In this document: one piece after another, positions 12,502 to 25,194 of the stretch
Layout of the letters: the number at the start of each line of letters is the position of its first letter
Numbering within the stretch: the first letter of the stretch is position 1
Source of the DNA: Pteria penguin
Lineage: Eukaryota > Mollusca > Bivalvia > Pterioida > Pteriidae
Direction: 5' to 3'
NCBI GenBank assembly: GCA_035048485.1
Contig: CM068589.1
Coordinates: 8,100,024-8,164,023 of the forward strand
Length of the DNA: 64,000 nucleotides
The notes under the pieces: generated by a model
Seen by the model: the letters and a program-made list of their open reading frames with translations, nothing else
Told to the model about the DNA's origin: nothing
The model's database searches: none
Program-made: the position numbers and the translations under genes

Positions 12502-12846
12502 CTGTCTTTTTTGAGAGCCCATCCCATTTCGATTTGTGTTTCCAATGATGGGGATTCAACAAATTTCTGTTTATGGTTAAATAACCGGCAATTCAAAAGC
12601 TATAGGATAGTGTTGGTCTTATAACTCTAAAGATGCATATTTTTTTTTAGTTTTGCCTAATGTATATACATGGCAAACATTTTAACCATCACTATAATTT
12701 ACTTCTTGAGTAATGTATGTGTAGTAACATCAATACTGTCAACTCAATTTACTTTGTAAATCATTATTTATTACAGTAAATAAGTGAACGGTCAAAAATT
12801 AATAAAAAAGTTTATTGTGTAATCTTATAATCTTTCATAACTATAT
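12502..12846. other. Non-coding stretch
   Basis: AT-rich; nothing recognised. Confidence 0.35.
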
Positions 12847-13041
12847 TTAAACTCTTACTATAAAATTACATACTTGTTCCAACTGGATGAAGGCCCCATG
12901 TTGCACGAGAACAAGTTTGCTCTCTTCGAGCGAAAGCCCTCTTAAGACCTTGCCTTTGCTATCGTGTGTTGGAAATACACAAGTCTTTCTTTGCTTAAAC
13001 TTAATTCCTAAAGTGGTCCTATAATGAGGACACACTGTCAA
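12847..13041 (-). CDS. Possible exon fragment with a Cys/His-rich module
   Basis: The minus-strand frame contains CPHYRTTLGIKF, then TCVFPTH, then RGLSLEES, then QLEQVC. The spacing Cys-x-His ... Cys-x3-x-His ... Cys looks like a small zinc-binding module, and I recall similar C-P-x-H-R...C-x-x-P-x-H...I-C arrangements in uncharacterised mollusc and cnidarian proteins. The frame closes at a stop after the module and no partner exons were identified. A putative acceptor (TTGACAG on the minus strand) precedes it. It could be one exon of a small gene or a stranded repeat-borne fragment. Confidence 0.35.
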   Translation of the reverse strand: MTVCPHYRTTLGIKFKQRKTCVFPTHDSKGKVLRGLSLEESKLVLVQHGAFIQLEQVCNFIVRV

Positions 13042-13260
13042 TTTTGAGTAATTATTTAAATGAAATAAAATAAGTTGACCCTCTGTTGGACAAAAGTTTT
13101 TTTGAAAAGTGTATGTATGACGTCCCTGTTACTCCAATATATTTAAGATGTGCAGATGTATCCTTTACACAATCTGATATTTGAACAAGTGAACATTTAG
13201 ATTCATTTAAACTATTTTTATATAGATTACATAGCAAAAACCCTACTTTGTAAACCCTCT

Positions 13261-16200
13261 ATGAGTATACGATTTATGTCAATGAACTGCAGAGGTCTGG
13301 GTAGCTTGGAGAAAAAAACAGGACGTGTTTAATTATATAAAAGGTAAAAATTATTCCATTCATTTTCTCCAAGATATTCATTTCGAAGCAGATGAAAAAA
13401 ATTTAGTAAGATATTTGTGGGGATGTGATATCTATATAAGCCCCGGTAAATCCAGTTCAAGGGGAGTAGCTATATTGTTTAATAACAATTTTGAATTTGA
13501 AGTCACGAGGGAATATTCTGATCAAAATGGTAATATGTTGTGCTTGGAAGTGCGTATTGAAAAGAAATATACCATCTTACTTATAAATATATATGGACCA
13601 AATAAAGACTGTCCTTGGTTCTATGATAACATACCAAAAAATGATTGATGATTTTGATGGAGGCTTTGTAATTATTGGTGGAGATATGAATCTAGTTCAA
13701 GATCCAAATCTAGATTATCATAACTATAAACGTGTAAATAACCCGACGTCAAGGGATAAACTACTTAACATCGAAACAAGTGCCAACCTTTGCGATGCAT
13801 GGCGAATCCAACATGAAAATTCCAAAATATCTACATGGTTTTGTCACAATCCAATCAAAAAGGCAAGACTAGATTTCTTCTTAACATCAAGTGAGTTAAT
13901 GTCGCTAATTGATTCCACCGATATTATACCAGGATATAGATCAGACCATTCCATCATTGAATTCTCTATAAACATTTGTGACTTTAAAAAGGGTAAGGGA
14001 TTTTGGAAGTTTAACAACGCCCTACTCAAAGATATGCAATACACAAATAAAGTCAGAGCAATTATATCTGACCGAAAAGAACAATATACTACCTCCTCCG
14101 ATACTGAAGGTCACGACAAACATTTATGTATTGATAACCAGTTATTTTTTGAAATTCTTCTTCTTGAAATAAGAGGTTTCACCATCTCCTACTCAACTGC
14201 TAAAGAAAAAGGAAAAAGTCCAAAACATTGATAAAATTGAAAAAGAATTAAAAGAACTGCAAGAAAAACTTTCAGAAAATAATGATCCATCAATTCAAAG
14301 TCGAATTTTACTTCTGAAAGAAAATTTGGAACAATTTCGGCAAGCTTACATTAAAGGTTTATTCATTAGAACAAGAGCAAAGTTGATAGAAGATGGTGAA
14401 AAACCTGCGAAATACTTCCTTAGTTTAGAAAAGAGGAATTATGTAAACAAAACAGTTTCTAAAATATTGAACTCTTCAAATGAAACCATTTTGGACCAGG
14501 CAGATATTCTAAAAGAAATTGAACTTTTTTTATACTAATTTATATTCCAATCAAGATATATCCCTTGAGGATATTAATTTAGAAAATATTATTGACAGAA
14601 AAAGTGTCAATACATTATCTGAAGACCAGGCTAATTCTTTGGAGAGTGAAACCATCACATACTCAGAAGCTGCTATGGCATTAAAAAACATGAATAATGA
14701 TAAATCGCCTGGGCCTGATGGCTATACTGTTGAATTTTTAAAAATTTTTTTGGAAAGATTTATCAAATTATTATCTTAATTCAATAAATTTGGCATTTAG
14801 AAAAGGAAATCTGTCCCATACACAAAAGCAAGGAATTATTTCAATTTTTCCTAAGGGGGACAAACCACGTGAATACTTGAAAAACTGGCGTCCAATATCA
14901 CTCTTGAATGTTACATATAAACTGTTATCATCTTGTATAGCTAATAGAATTAAATCTGTGTTGGATTACCTTATTCACGAAAATCAAAAAGGTTTCCTGA
15001 AAGGGAGATTTATTGGAGAAAATACTCGTATCATTTATGATACCCTATATGCAACAAACCAAAATAAAATTCCTGGAATGCTCCTATTAATTGATTTTGA
15101 AAAAGCGTTTGATTCGGTCTTATGGAAATTTATGTACAAATCTCTCTCTTTTTTTAATTTTGGCCTCAATCTTATAAAATGGGTGAATGTTCTATATACT
15201 GAAGTTCTCTTTGTGTTCTGCAAAACGGTAATTTCTCCAAATTTTTCAAAATTGGGCGCGGTTGCCATCAAGGCGATCCCGTTTCTCCATATATCTTTCT
15301 ACTCTGTGTCGAAATAATGGGTATACTCATCCGACAAAACCCTCATATTAAAGGTATAAATATAGGCTCTTGTAACGTTTGCCTTCTGCAATATGCAGAT
15401 GATATAGCTTTATTTCTTGACGGTACTGAGAAAAGCCTCAAAAGTGCATTAGATCTTTTGTTTCAATTTTCTAAATATTCAGGCTTAAAGCCTAACATTG
15501 ATAAAACAAAGGCAATATGGATTGGCTCAAGTTAAAATGTAAATTTAATTTGTGTGAGAACACTAAATTGTGCTGGACAAATGAACCCTTTAATGTCTTA
15601 GACATTTACTTTACTGCCAACTTGCAAGATATGGAAAAAATTAATTTTGATGAGAGAGTACAAGGTATCACTAAGCACATTAAGTCATGGTCAAAAAGAA
15701 ATCTCACCCCACTTGGTAAAATTACAGATGTAAAATCCATACTTTTACCAAAACTTACCCATCTTTTTATTTCTTTGCCAAAACCATCCGCTGATAAATA
15801 AAAACATCTTCAAAAACTATTTTACAACTTTATTTGGAACAATAAAAAGAACAGAATTGCACGTAATATTATCACACAAGATTACCAGAGAGGAGGTTGC
15901 AGAATGGTTGATAAAGAAAAGTTTATAAAATCTCTAAAAATCACCTGGATTCGCAGACTTTTTACTTCAGAATGTATTTGGTCTTAATTATTCAATTTAA
16001 CAGTTAATAGTGATATTAAATCCATCTCTCATTTTGGTGCTGCTTTCGTTACCAAAATAACACAAAACACTGCGAAGAAGTCTTAAATTCTCTATCAGAA
16101 TTTCAATCAAAATTAATCCCAAACTCAGTAAATGACATTCTGCGTTCACCTTTATGGTATAACCCCCATCTCAAAATTAATAATGAATCAATATTTATTG

Positions 16201-16835
16201 AAAGACTTTACAAAAGGGGATTTCTTCTTGTCCAGGATTTATTTAAAGACAATGGTGAATTACTGTCTCATCAAGATTTAATTAAGATGCATTCTATATA
16301 TTTACCATTTACTACATATTTGGGTTTAGTGAGATGCATAGTAAAGTGTTGGCCTATCCTTAAGAATAACATTAATAAATGTAGCCTTCCATACTTGTCT
16401 TCTTTTCTGAAAATAATATTTCCTTCAAACAAAGGTTGTAAAGATATATATGAAGTTTTTATGAATTTCCTGTATAAAATTCCAAAGTGTGAGTCTAAAT
16501 GGTTAAAGGAACCAGACTTAGATTTGTCTAATTGTTCTATACCTACAGATTTTTGGAAGCAAACATATCTAAATCCCTTTGTAATCACAAATGACACTAA
16601 GCTTAGATGGTTTCAGATCAGACTTACACATAGAATACTTGCCACTAATAAATTGCTATTTACTTTTAAAATCAAGGACTCTTTACTATGTAATATATGT
16701 AAAGCAGAGACAGAGTCCATTACACATCTATTTGTTTTCTGTACACCTGTAAAAGCTTTATGGACAGAGCTTAATAACTGGATTCTACTTAAGGTATCCG
16801 ATGTACAATTAGCTCATTCAACTCGGCAGTTTCCG
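13261..16835 (+). mobile_element. L1/Tx1-like LINE ORF2 remnant, multiply frameshifted
   Basis: The order of motifs is that of a non-LTR retrotransposon ORF2. The AP-endonuclease part runs from MSIRFMSMNCRGLGS (13261) through LQDIHF, IIGGDMNLVQDP, RLDFFLTS and the SDHS motif near 13940. A linker follows (14230-14540). The reverse transcriptase has SPGPDGY (about 14707), LKNWRPISLLN (about 14878), LLIDFEKAFDS (about 15090), GCHQGDPVSPY (about 15260, after a frameshift), QYADDIALFL (about 15390) and KPNIDKTK. The C-terminal part has RWFQIRLTHRIL and a C-x2-C-x7-H-x4-C knuckle (about 16690-16740). Frame breaks near 13315 (A-run), 13640, 14525 (T-run), 14780, 15250 and 15535, with stops after that, show it is dead. 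Neither an ORF1 nor a clear 3' tail was found. Confidence 0.88.
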
Positions 16836-18640
16836 TAAAGACCTCGGAAATTATCGGGAGAAAAATAAAACATCATTATTTTTCATTTTAAATTGCGAGG
16901 CATGCTTAAAAGTGCACATATTTCAATTTAAAGTCGATGTGTATAACAGAAATATAGTTTAATACTTACAAACAAAAATAATAATAAAAAAAACCCCTTC
17001 CTTCGTTTGTCAATATGGCGGCGCCCGTACGAAAGAGAAGTAAACTCGGGCGCGGCGTTACAAAATATCGAAAATCACTCAAAATATACAGGAAAGTACG
17101 GATATTTTAATTTATTATTTTTATTATATATCGGGCCATATATGTGAGAACATCGAAGATTTTGATGCGAGTTGTCCTGGAATAGGAAAGGTCATAGGTA
17201 GTAAAAGTTTAGTCCGAATGAGTGGACGGCGAGTTGTGCAGTTGGGGGAGGGGGGGGGGGTGTCGACAATTATCGTATGTTAGGCATTAGAATGAAATAT
17301 GAGATCAATAGGAAAAAGGTGTATTATGTAGGTGTCCAACTATATGAATACCGATATCATGTACATGTATATTGGTAGTGTAGTACCTATATTATAAAAG
17401 TGTTTATTAGGATATATGCCATGTAAAATGATAGGGTTATACCTGAAATATGCAAGTTTCTACTTCTGTGGAGACATGTATAATTATACCCCTCCCCTGC
17501 AAAACTGTTTGTGGATATACTGGAATCACCTTGATATGTCACCCCATGTCTGTCCATCCGTCCGGTTTATCTAGAGTACCATACATACCAAACTTGTATT
17601 AATGATATATCGTGAAGTGCTTAGACTGGTGCTTGCCTCAGATTATGTATCTGACATACATTTTGTTATTCTGTGACTTTGTTACAAAGTTTATGCCTGT
17701 TTGCCAAATTGGTTGTTGTGTGTATTTGTCCCGTCCGGACAGCAATAGATTATATCAACTTTCTGTCTGTGCAACTTTTATTGCACCTTACAGATTAGAA
17801 AATAATAAATATTAATAAAGATATGTCTTATCTCTTTTTATTTTAAATCACCAGAAATATGCAGGAAGATATGTAGGAATCATTTGGTTATATATCTGTC
17901 TATGTCTGTGTAGTGTCTGTTCTTTTCATAATTCAGAAGACTGTCAAGGTAAAACTTGCTTGATGGAGGCAAATATTGTTATCAAAGCTTTCTCAGAAAC
18001 ACACTGCATTCTCTTAACATTCATTTATATATCATTAACTTGACTGACCAAAAAAATTACTGATGGACAGATACAATGGGCATGAATTACAATGTTGCCT
18101 AAGATCCGAGATGAACAAAATTAAAAAAAAAAAAAAAAAAAAAACTTCCCAAAATAAATGTCATTGTACATTTATGTGATTATCATGAGAGGTAGCCTTC
18201 TTAAATCTTCTTAATTAATGCAGAATGGTATCTGTGTAAATCTCAGGAAGATTATGGCCACAGAAAGGGAAATTTTAACATCCAAAGTGGCCCATTACAG
18301 AGTTATGCACAGGTATTGCGCAATAATGTTTGACGTGGAAGAGTTATCTCCCCTTAGTAATTTTAGAAGAAAAATTCTTATTTTCTTGAACCACATACAT
18401 GTGCCTTTTGAATGCACATATGATATATATACATTACCAGGTAATGGTTTCAAAAATTATCTTTCAAATTACTATGAAAGTGAAAAATACATATATTATA
18501 AAAATGGGAATTTAATAAGACATGTGATGATTGGAGGGAACTAGTCAATTAAAAGTTATATATGTATACATACTTGAAAATATATACAACAGCTATATTA
18601 ATATTTGTACTTCATCCTAAACTTAATGCATTACCATATA
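16836..18640. other. Non-coding stretch with a CpG-rich island-like patch
   Basis: Most is AT-rich. Around 17010-17060 there is a short GC/CpG-rich patch with CAATATGGCGGCGCCC, which resembles a YY1-type promoter element, but no exon follows. A G-run lies near 17247-17260 and a poly-A tract at about 18122-18144. A 108-codon open frame at 18218-18541 has no recognisable motif and is left unassigned. Confidence 0.35.
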
Positions 18641-19032
18641 CCTACAGTGAGGTGCAGTCCTAACATAACATTATGTTAACGTCGCGTTAACGTGAAGTTT
18701 GCTTTCCTCGTGCGCTCAGGACTGCTGAGCACATGCGTTTGCGTTAACGCAGATTTCCTCGTGAACTAAATTTTGAGACTGCGTTAACGCGCTGGACTGC
18801 CGCGTTCACGCCCTTGGCTGCCGCCAACTTCTCAACTTATATAGAGAAGGATTTATAGGAGAATCGATATATACATTGTATATTTAAATATAAAAACATA
18901 TTACTGTGTGCATGTAGATAAACATTTAGAATTAAATAAAACGCTTACGAGTAAAGGGGTGAATTTAAAAAATATTGAATACATTTTCCGAACATTGAAT
19001 ATAATGAAATTTATTCTTATTTTAGGGTAATG

Positions 19033-19081
<49 letters not shown>
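19033..19081. repeat. (ATA)n microsatellite
   Basis: About 16 uninterrupted trinucleotide units, inside the TIR element. Confidence 0.95.
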
Positions 19082-19082
<1 letters not shown>

Positions 19083-19500
19083 TAAATTAATGAAAAGAAT
19101 AATAACGATGATAATCATGGTATCCATATATTATGAAAAATAGCTAAATTAAAAAAAAAAAACAATTGTAAATACATAAATCAGAAAAAAATACATAAGA
19201 AATTAATAACTAAATAAACAAATAAGAAATAAATACATAATTTTATTAATTTCAAATAAACAAATAAAATAGAGTTAGAATGTAATTTTCCTATAGTATA
19301 AATTGACGATGTTTTTCATAAATACCTGAGTGCATGTCTACGCGATGATTTCCATTATTATATTACATATGAAACCCTTAATGCGGGGTGTCATTTTAAC
19401 ATCACATTTAATGCACGTATATATGGCGACATTTGCGGTAATTTAATTAGATTCCTTTTATTTTCTCCATCCGTACAACTGTAAAGAGAATCACTTTACA

Positions 19501-19794
19501 CAGATTTGACACCTTCTTTACTAGAAGGTTACCTACTTCGACTTCTCCATATATAGATACATATGGAATTCACACGATTTGACTCTTTCTACGGGGTATA
19601 TGTGACGGGTGTTGCTAGCAAGCAGGAGATGCTCACTCTCCCCGGGCACCTGATCTCACTCCATCACAGGGGTTCACATATGCTCTTCAAGTAGACATAT
19701 TTTGTTATTTTCCATTTATTTTTCATTTTCACTGATTTTGTATGTCCTATGGTTTCATGATTTTTGGACTTGTGGTTTGGATTTATCCATCATC
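19501..19794 (-). repeat. GATGATGGATAAATCC-family repeat, nested copy
   Basis: The copy is flanked by TTTACA on both sides (19495-19500 and 19795-19800). It reads CAGATTTGACACCTTC at one end and CCATCATC at the other, with the GCAGGAGATGCTCACTC core in the middle. The copy at 42183-43050 is the same element in the opposite orientation. It interrupts the TIR element; the corresponding point in the 61971 copy (around 62336-62342) lacks it. Confidence 0.75.
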
Positions 19795-19952
19795 TTTACA
19801 TTACAAATGTAATCATGTGAACGCGCGACTGGACTTAACGCAAAGAGCGCACGCGCGTCCGGTCGAGCAGTCCTAGCACGTGTGCTAAAGCAGTCCTCGT
19901 GACTGCTTTTCGAGTTAACGTGAATGTTATGTTAGGACTGCACCCATCTGTA

Positions 19953-21765
19953 TACACTTGTCTGAATTTTATATGTATATATGTAACAGTGTATTTATAT
20001 GTCCATGTTTACATTATTTTATTATAATTTCAATATGCATGGTTATGTCCATACATTTAATTGAATTTTTTATGTGTATATGACTTGTATGTTTATATAT
20101 TCATGTATACATGTTTGCATTGCTGATACATCAGATGCTTATAATATCACATGTATGTTAAAAAAAAAAACAGAAGAAACCCCCTAAATCAACATCACTT
20201 CTTATCAACCCCCAAAAGTCTTTATCATACGGGTATACAATATCATAATGTCATTTTTCACATTAGATACTACGCTATTGCATTCCTAATTTCTATTCTA
20301 TTTTACATACTGAAACAGAAATTATCTTGCTACATACTTAAAACCATATGAGTTTGTATGAGTGTATGAAAGGTTTACGTGTTTATATTAGTAAATGTTT
20401 GTAATGTATATGTGTATATTGTGTATGTGTCATGTCATTAATAAATAAATTAAAAAAAAAAAAAGAACGCGAGATTAGGAAACTTTCACTAATAACAACA
20501 GCACTGGTGACGTAGACAAAGCTATCGGAGATGAGACGTTCTGGATTAAAGACAGAATTCGATAACATCAGGGATGAAAAAAAGTCTGTGACAAAATATT
20601 TTTAAAACAAGAACAACATAGAAGTTGTACTAGAGCGATGGGAGCGGGGAAGAGTTGTAAATTTACAAAAAATACTTCGCACGAGCTTTTAATGTTTACA
20701 TTTTTCAATACCACGTCAGCACGAGGCCTTGACATTCCATTGTATTGATTATTTGCGTGTTTGTGTTATGAAAGCGGTCCAATATTTACTGTCATTAGGT
20801 AAGGTATACTCTTAAAATTAATTGTTGATAATAATGTATAAAGTGGACGACATGAAAGAAACGTAAATGCATTTTGTAAAGTTCTTTATAAGAAATTGTT
20901 TTAAGAGTCCCTTTTTGGGGTCCCTCGATCAAATCATGTGGGACTACTAATGTGACATAAAGCTTTAAAATGTTCGTTGTATATAGCCAAATTACTATTG
21001 ACAGTATTACTAATGACATTTTTTTCTCTTCTTCTGTACATTCAGTAGGCGCCTATATATCTTTGAGTTTACAAAGCTAGATAAAACAGGTTTTTACGAA
21101 GATATACTCATCGACACACCTTAGTACATTGTTTTTATCACGTGATTTTCTGACCCGATCTACATACGTGATAAAATGTTGTATAAATGGTGAATGTAAC
21201 GGACATTTCTCAATTTTTTCGGTTTATAAAAAAGTGTCAATGTCGTCAAAAGAGTTGACTTTCGATGTAGTATAACTTTGTTTTGTAGTTTGATTGTATG
21301 TAATTTCAGATGATTGAATGAAACATAACATTCTTCTTATACCAATTTGGCAGCTAATGCAACTTTAATCATCAAAGACATATAAATAGCATAATGGAAA
21401 CATGTGCAATGTCTAACTGGTGTATTCTGGAAGTCATTATATTAACCTTTTACATGCATTTGTGAGAAAACAAACTGAAGTTCAGAAGATGCTGTACTCA
21501 TTAAAACTACAAATGAGAATCTCAATAAATGGCCTACAGGCATAATTCAAACTCCAACCAAGAGTGATAACCGTCTAGTTAGGAAAGTTGTGTTAAAAAC
21601 AATGAAAGATGGAAATTTCACATTCTTAATTCCCTCTATACATGTACATGACCTTGTTTTATTTTTCTACTCTTGAATACTGTATTTTCTGTCTTACCTT
21701 AACAATCTTATATTATAGACACTTGTTAATGGGTAATACCCTTTATTATTACCATTGCGTTATTA
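19953..21765. other. AT-rich stretch without a supported gene
   Basis: Short poly-A tracts at about 20160 and 20452-20463. No gene or RNA recognised. Confidence 0.35.
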
Positions 21766-22880
21766 GGGTCTTCCATCGGAAGACCCTTCTGTTATTGTGA
21801 TGTTTTTTCTTTACATTTGTTATAATTATTATCATTATTATTCTTATTCTCAGCACTTTGACTGCATTTTTCTCCGAAACGGCTTGACCAACAATCTTTT
21901 TATCTCGGCTTCTTGATTGATGAGCCAGGGAAAATTGATTGATAAGAAAAAAATATCGAAATATTATGGTTTTAAAGAAAATTACGTAATAGTGCTAATT
22001 TCTTAAATTTCTCAAAAACAATCTTCATTCTCAAATTTGACAGGTGTGTTCTTGACAATGACATCAACGCCGATTATCTACTTTTAACGGTTAAGCCGTT
22101 ATTTGAATTTAAAAATTACGTAATTTTTACACTGCTTTGTCTATGCATTTTAAAAACGGTACCAAACGATTTAGAATGTCAATTTCATGGAAAAAAATTC
22201 TTTTAATAGTTGAAATCCATTTTTAATTGAGAAATTTAGGTTTTTCACAAATTTGGTTAGTTACGTAATTGCTTCATAACTTTCTTAGTTTTTATCATAT
22301 GATCACCACAATTCAATCAGCAAAGGAGAAGGGTTAGCGCTTTTGAATTATATTTTCAAAAACATCGAAATATTAGCCCCTTTCCCTCTATCGTCGGACA
22401 ACCCTATCGAGAGAGGGTCTTAAAACGCCGAAATTTCACCCCGATGTTTCAATTAAATTTTCTGAGAAACGGTTTTATGTACACACTTCATATTATGTCT
22501 ATAGGCTTTCACAGGCACCGTTACCCGTTTAATTAATAAAAAATTTTAAAAATGAAAGTTTTCAAAAACATTACGTAACAATTAGTAAAATTTTAAATTC
22601 TCCCCTTTATAGCATTATTTTTCATGCTACACTATCCAAATTTGAACTGTCATACTCTCTTGGTTCATATCTTTATAACTTATATCGGCCGATAATATCT
22701 ATCTATTTTAAATAATTACGTAATTTGCAAAACTTGTTTTATTTTTAAGTCCTATCGTTTCCAGAGTATTACGAAACGATTTTCCGTGACGATTTTACTA
22801 TGAAATATGTTTCTCAGTATTTGAAAGTGAGCAATTTAAAGATTTAAAAAAAAAATCTCTTACTTGCGTAACTTTCATGT
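21766..22880. repeat. Degenerate tandem-like repeat with TTACGTAA every ~147 bp
   Basis: It opens with the perfect hairpin GGGTCTTCC-ATC-GGAAGACCC (21766-21786). TTACGTAA palindromes lie at 21982, 22116, 22261, 22571 and 22716, with a TTGCGTAA variant at 22864. Spacings are 134, 145, 310 (two units), 145 and 148 bp. A second hairpin (CCCTCTATCG...CGAGAGAGGG) lies at 22384-22420. Phrases such as GAGAAACGG/AAAACGG recur between sites. It is probably an old repeat array. Confidence 0.5.
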
Positions 22881-23098
22881 ATTCTCTTATTTTTCGTATG
22901 AACAAAGAATAAAAACGAGAGTTTGAGAAAGAATTTGAATTCGAATTCTTTAACAAAAATAACATTTTTTTTTGCACTTTACCCGCTACTGATGAACACC
23001 GCAATAAACAAATCTTCCCCAAGCGTCGGGATTACACATTAGAGGAGCGCTTTGAATTTGCCTTGCTTAATACCTCGTACAGTGCCGTTCTTATAGAG

Positions 23099-23164
23099 AC
23101 GGGGAAAGCGCAGTAACCCGCGATTAATTATTAATTCATTCGCGAGTTACTGCGATTTCCCCGT
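23099..23164. repeat. Hairpin: 24-bp inverted repeat, 18-nt loop
   Basis: The left arm 23099-23122 begins ACGGGGAAAGCGCAGTAAC; the right arm 23141-23164 is its reverse complement with two mismatches. The size fits a small RNA hairpin or a tiny fold-back element. No flanking duplication was seen. Confidence 0.7.
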
Positions 23165-23588
23165 GTAATATCTAATCGGCAATTATTAAGGTATGTTTTA
23201 CTTAAATTTGAGTTTCTTTATCTCCTTACTATAGTAGTCATCTCAGTGGTATATATACAGCTAACTTGACCGTTGAAACGCGCAGTACATACACTCTATC
23301 CAGCTATGTCGCATTACGTCACCACGCTTCTGAATGGGAGTTCTGTAATACACAGACTTTCTTTAGCTGTATTCATGCCGCTTTAATTACATGAGTGTGT
23401 TTACATAGTGTCTCGGCGAGATATATGCATGTATCTATGTATATACTTCTCCTTTGTCCTAATCGGCATGTCTAGGATGCCGCAATAAATGCGTATATTC
23501 ATTGCAGTATTTCGTTTCTTTTTTCTTTTTTTTTCCTGCTTTCTACCTACATATTTGTCTTTTTTTCTTTCTAAAGAGGATGACCCGC

Positions 23589-23608
23589 CCTGTTGCCTCG
23601 GCAACAGG
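23589..23608. promoter_or_regulatory. Perfect RFX X-box-like palindrome
   Basis: CCTGTTGCCTCGGCAACAGG is a perfect palindrome apart from the 2-nt spacer and contains GTTGCC-TC-GGCAAC, the full RFX-type X-box. X-boxes are known in promoters of ciliary genes. No gene start was identified next to it. Confidence 0.35.
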
Positions 23609-25190
23609 TAAGCTCTAGTTATGATTATTCTTTTAGTCATTTTCATGTTCATATTCTCATGTAGCAATTTTGAAGTTGATTAAAACAAATCTATTGTTTT
23701 TTAACATCATTTCTTTCCATACGTGTTGTTGATCCTGTAAGCATTTTACTGACCCTGTCCATCATTCATTTTTTAAAACTTATTATAAAAACTTTTTATG
23801 TAAATCAGATTTTTCCATCCCCTAAGTAATAATTCTAGTTGTATTTTGATTTAAACTCACATTGTCATAGTAGTAGTATCAATAAGATACCAGACGGGAT
23901 GTGGTGAATCTAAAGTGATTAGAGTTGCCTTTCTTTGAACACGATTGTTTTTCATATCTTGAATACACCTGTTTTTATCGGAATGGAATTCATCGCACGG
24001 GCGGCACATACAAGCTACCGGTGTTCCACAACTTTCTCTTCTGTAATCCTTGTTCTGCGCAAATTCTCTTTACCCGTCATTCATCCATCTTTCTTCTATA
24101 CGTTTCATTCATCAATGTGGAATACAGGATGAAGCATGCATTATGGTTAACTTTCTTGCCACGAGAGCACAGGGGTGAGGTAGAGTGAATCCATGTTTTT
24201 AGGATACGGGATCAAAATGGTGAACCAAAGATCCATCCTTTGTAACATTTCGACCAATAACATCTTCGGGATCATCCCCATATCGAGAAATAAGATGAAA
24301 CGGCATGCATGTTTCTCCATTTAGCTTAGGTCAATATCATAGGGACCCATTTAGCCGAGACCTTAGACATGCCTAACGGTAAAAATTTATTGAACAGCCT
24401 CATAACTTATGCGAACTTCTCTGGCTATATCCCGGAGGTTTCGCTATTTGTCACAGATAACAAAATATCAACGTTTTCTTCCGTGGGACATCCAAGCCGT
24501 TCCTCATCTTCAGTGCTCTCCCTACCTCTTCTTAATTCTGAAGCCCATTTTAACAGTACATGTATTTTATGAAGGGGTTTTCATGAAGTCCTAATCAATG
24601 TCTTTGAATTAAAATGATTGATTGGAGTTGTACATCTATATATTATATGAAAGTTTATCGGGTCATGAACTTTTTTATCATACATCTTATTATTTACTTC
24701 ATGTTGTCCACATGCATAATCATACACTTATGATACACTTCAATGACAATCAAGTGGTCAAATAGTACGAGGAAGTATTTAATGTCCGGTGCTAAGGAAG
24801 ATTCATCTTTATTGTATAATGACATGGTATTACACTTTACATCATGGCAGCTGCTACATTAATGTGAAATGCGAGAATAAGAAGTAGTAAAGTAATGCAC
24901 ATATATTTTAAAATGTTTAACTTGGTTCGTATGTTTTTGTTATGGTAACAGCAGTACCTCAGTGGAGAGGCTGAGACAAAAATTCTCACATAGCATAATG
25001 GCGACGAATAGATACGCTCCATTCTCTTTCACCCTGCATCTCCTTCAATACATTAATTATCTCGTTCGAAGAGGCCTGTCTTAAACACCAATCAATCGTA
25101 ATCTTTCATTAGCTGCCGTACAATTGTGTAAGAGAGAGCATCATGTTATGGATGAGGAACGTCCTGATCAAGAGATAACAATTCCTTCTA
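23609..25190. other. Non-coding stretch
   Basis: No gene recognised. The right end may include heavily decayed upstream parts of the following reverse-transcriptase relic. Confidence 0.35.
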
Positions 25191-25194
25191 GATG

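Larger units (their letters stand above)
18645..19950. mobile_element. TIR element (CAGTGAGGTGCAG family), long copy
   Basis: The left end CAGTGAGGTGCAGTCC and the right end GGACTGCACCCATCTG are inverted repeats, continuing inward as AACATAACATT versus AATGTTATGTT. The flanks are TA on both sides (18643-18644 and 19951-19952), and CAGT ends with a TA duplication fit Tc1/mariner-type elements. Subterminal regions are rich in GTTAACG and GCACGTGTGC palindromes and much higher in GC than the surroundings. No transposase is present, so it is non-autonomous. A second repeat is nested at 19501-19794. A shorter copy lies at 61971-62536. Confidence 0.75.

Noticed and set aside
18218..18544. 108-codon frame as a gene
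   Set aside because: No recognisable motif, no paralogue, no splice or promoter support in an AT-rich region.
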